DNA of 64,000 bases, from the NCBI RefSeq assembly GCF_000717175.1, contig NZ_JNYD01000005.1, positions 265,810 through 329,809 on the forward strand, in the 5' to 3' direction. Position 1 is the first letter of the stretch. The number at the start of each line of letters is the position of its first letter. Both the position numbers and the translations under genes were made by a program. Positions 63,720 through 64,000 of the stretch are shown one piece after another. The notes beneath the pieces were generated by a model. That model saw nothing but the letters and a program-made list of their open reading frames with translations, made no database searches and was not told the origin of the DNA. This stretch comes from Pseudonocardia autotrophica. Lineage in GTDB: Bacteria; Actinomycetota; Actinomycetes; Mycobacteriales; Pseudonocardiaceae.

Positions 63720-64000
63720 GTGCAGCAGACCGAGCTGATCCAGGACCTGGCGGACCTCCCGCCCGGCCCGGCGCTCGCCGCTGCCCTGGCTCGGATCGAC
63801 CCGCTCACCCTGCCGCTGCCCGACCGGCTCACCGTGGTCGAGGCCTGGCACCGACAGCACAGCCACTCCCGGGCCGGGTTCTACCGAGCGATGGTCGCCC
63901 TCGGCACCGACGACCCCACCCAACCCGGCTGGAGCGAACGCGATTGGTCCGACGAAGTCCGCGCCGCCCTGGCCTGGACCCGCCGCGCCGTGCTGCCCCG
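63720..64000 (+). CDS. DUF222 (13E12-type) HNH endonuclease, N-terminal part (3' end outside window)
   Basis: The frame is open from a GTG at 63720 (an in-frame ATG at 63705 is within the SOS box) to the window edge. The visible 93 residues (VQQTELIQDLADLPPGPAL, LPDRLTVVEAWHRQHSHSRA and WSERDWSDEVRAALAWTRRA) fit the start of the DUF222 domain common to actinobacterial 13E12 repeat/HNH endonuclease proteins. The HNH part would lie downstream. LexA control, seen in mycobacteria for 13E12 genes, fits the box upstream. Role, repair or mobile-element, is not settled for the family. Confidence 0.75.
   Translation, partial: MQQTELIQDLADLPPGPALAAALARIDPLTLPLPDRLTVVEAWHRQHSHSRAGFYRAMVALGTDDPTQPGWSERDWSDEVRAALAWTRRAVLP

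Overview
The window comes from the chromosome of a high-GC actinomycete. Base composition is very GC-rich throughout, GTG starts and stop/start overlaps are common, a mycothiol S-conjugate amidase (mca) is present, and the gene order repeatedly matches the Mycobacterium tuberculosis interval from about Rv1074 to Rv1109. A Pseudonocardia-like member of the Pseudonocardiales fits best, but this rests on gene content and order only. No rRNA or tRNA gene was seen.

Layout. (1) 1-7.2 kb, conserved core: the end of a lipid-droplet-associated protein, xseA-xseB, a DUF4245 membrane protein, glpX, then fumC bracketed by two paralogous LuxR-type regulators. (2) 7.2-29.8 kb, accessory insertion relative to the mycobacterial order (fumC and phoH2 are near neighbours there). 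It holds a four-gene ABC importer followed by a haloacetate-dehalogenase-like hydrolase; a WYL regulator; a divergent TetR-controlled acyl-CoA catabolic locus (quinone oxidoreductase, APH-like kinase and TetR on one side; CoA-transferase, crotonase, amidohydrolase-like protein and acyl-CoA ligase on the other); a DUF485/ActP solute symporter pair; DinB; DNA ligase LigB; a BBE-type flavoprotein oxidase; a GuaB1-type enzyme; and an orphan AbiEi/DUF559-like gene lying between two copies of a 40-bp palindrome. (3) 29.8-47.3 kb, conserved core again: phoH2, a DUF885 peptidase, three tandem small secreted proteins with matching structured leaders, Z-prenyl synthase, TrhA/hemolysin III, a DUF255 thioredoxin-domain protein, mca, greA, a threonine ammonia-lyase, metB, an EEP hydrolase and cbs. 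metB and cbs form the reverse trans-sulfuration/cysteine branch, and mca links it to mycothiol. (4) 47.3-64 kb, mixed: a HTH-STAND-like membrane protein divergent from an ECF sigma factor, a flavin-fold oxidase, BI-1, Nudix, TatA, DUF899, a large FAD dehydrogenase, an anti-sigma-type ATPase, a NodA-like acyltransferase, two hydrolases with a frameshifted PucR-type regulator, TauE/SafE, and at the right edge a truncated DUF222/HNH gene preceded by an SOS box.

Most noteworthy signals: the triplicated chaplin-like secreted genes whose 5' leaders carry a covarying hairpin and whose second and third copies lose frame at the same codon; an intrinsic terminator inside the greA leader with no upstream gene to serve; 40-bp palindromes whose first TGA is the stop codon of the preceding gene; a lone NodA-family acyltransferase; a TetR-controlled acyl-CoA locus with an ACAD10-like kinase and an amidohydrolase lacking its metal ligands; and a STAND-type P-loop whose lysine is threonine.
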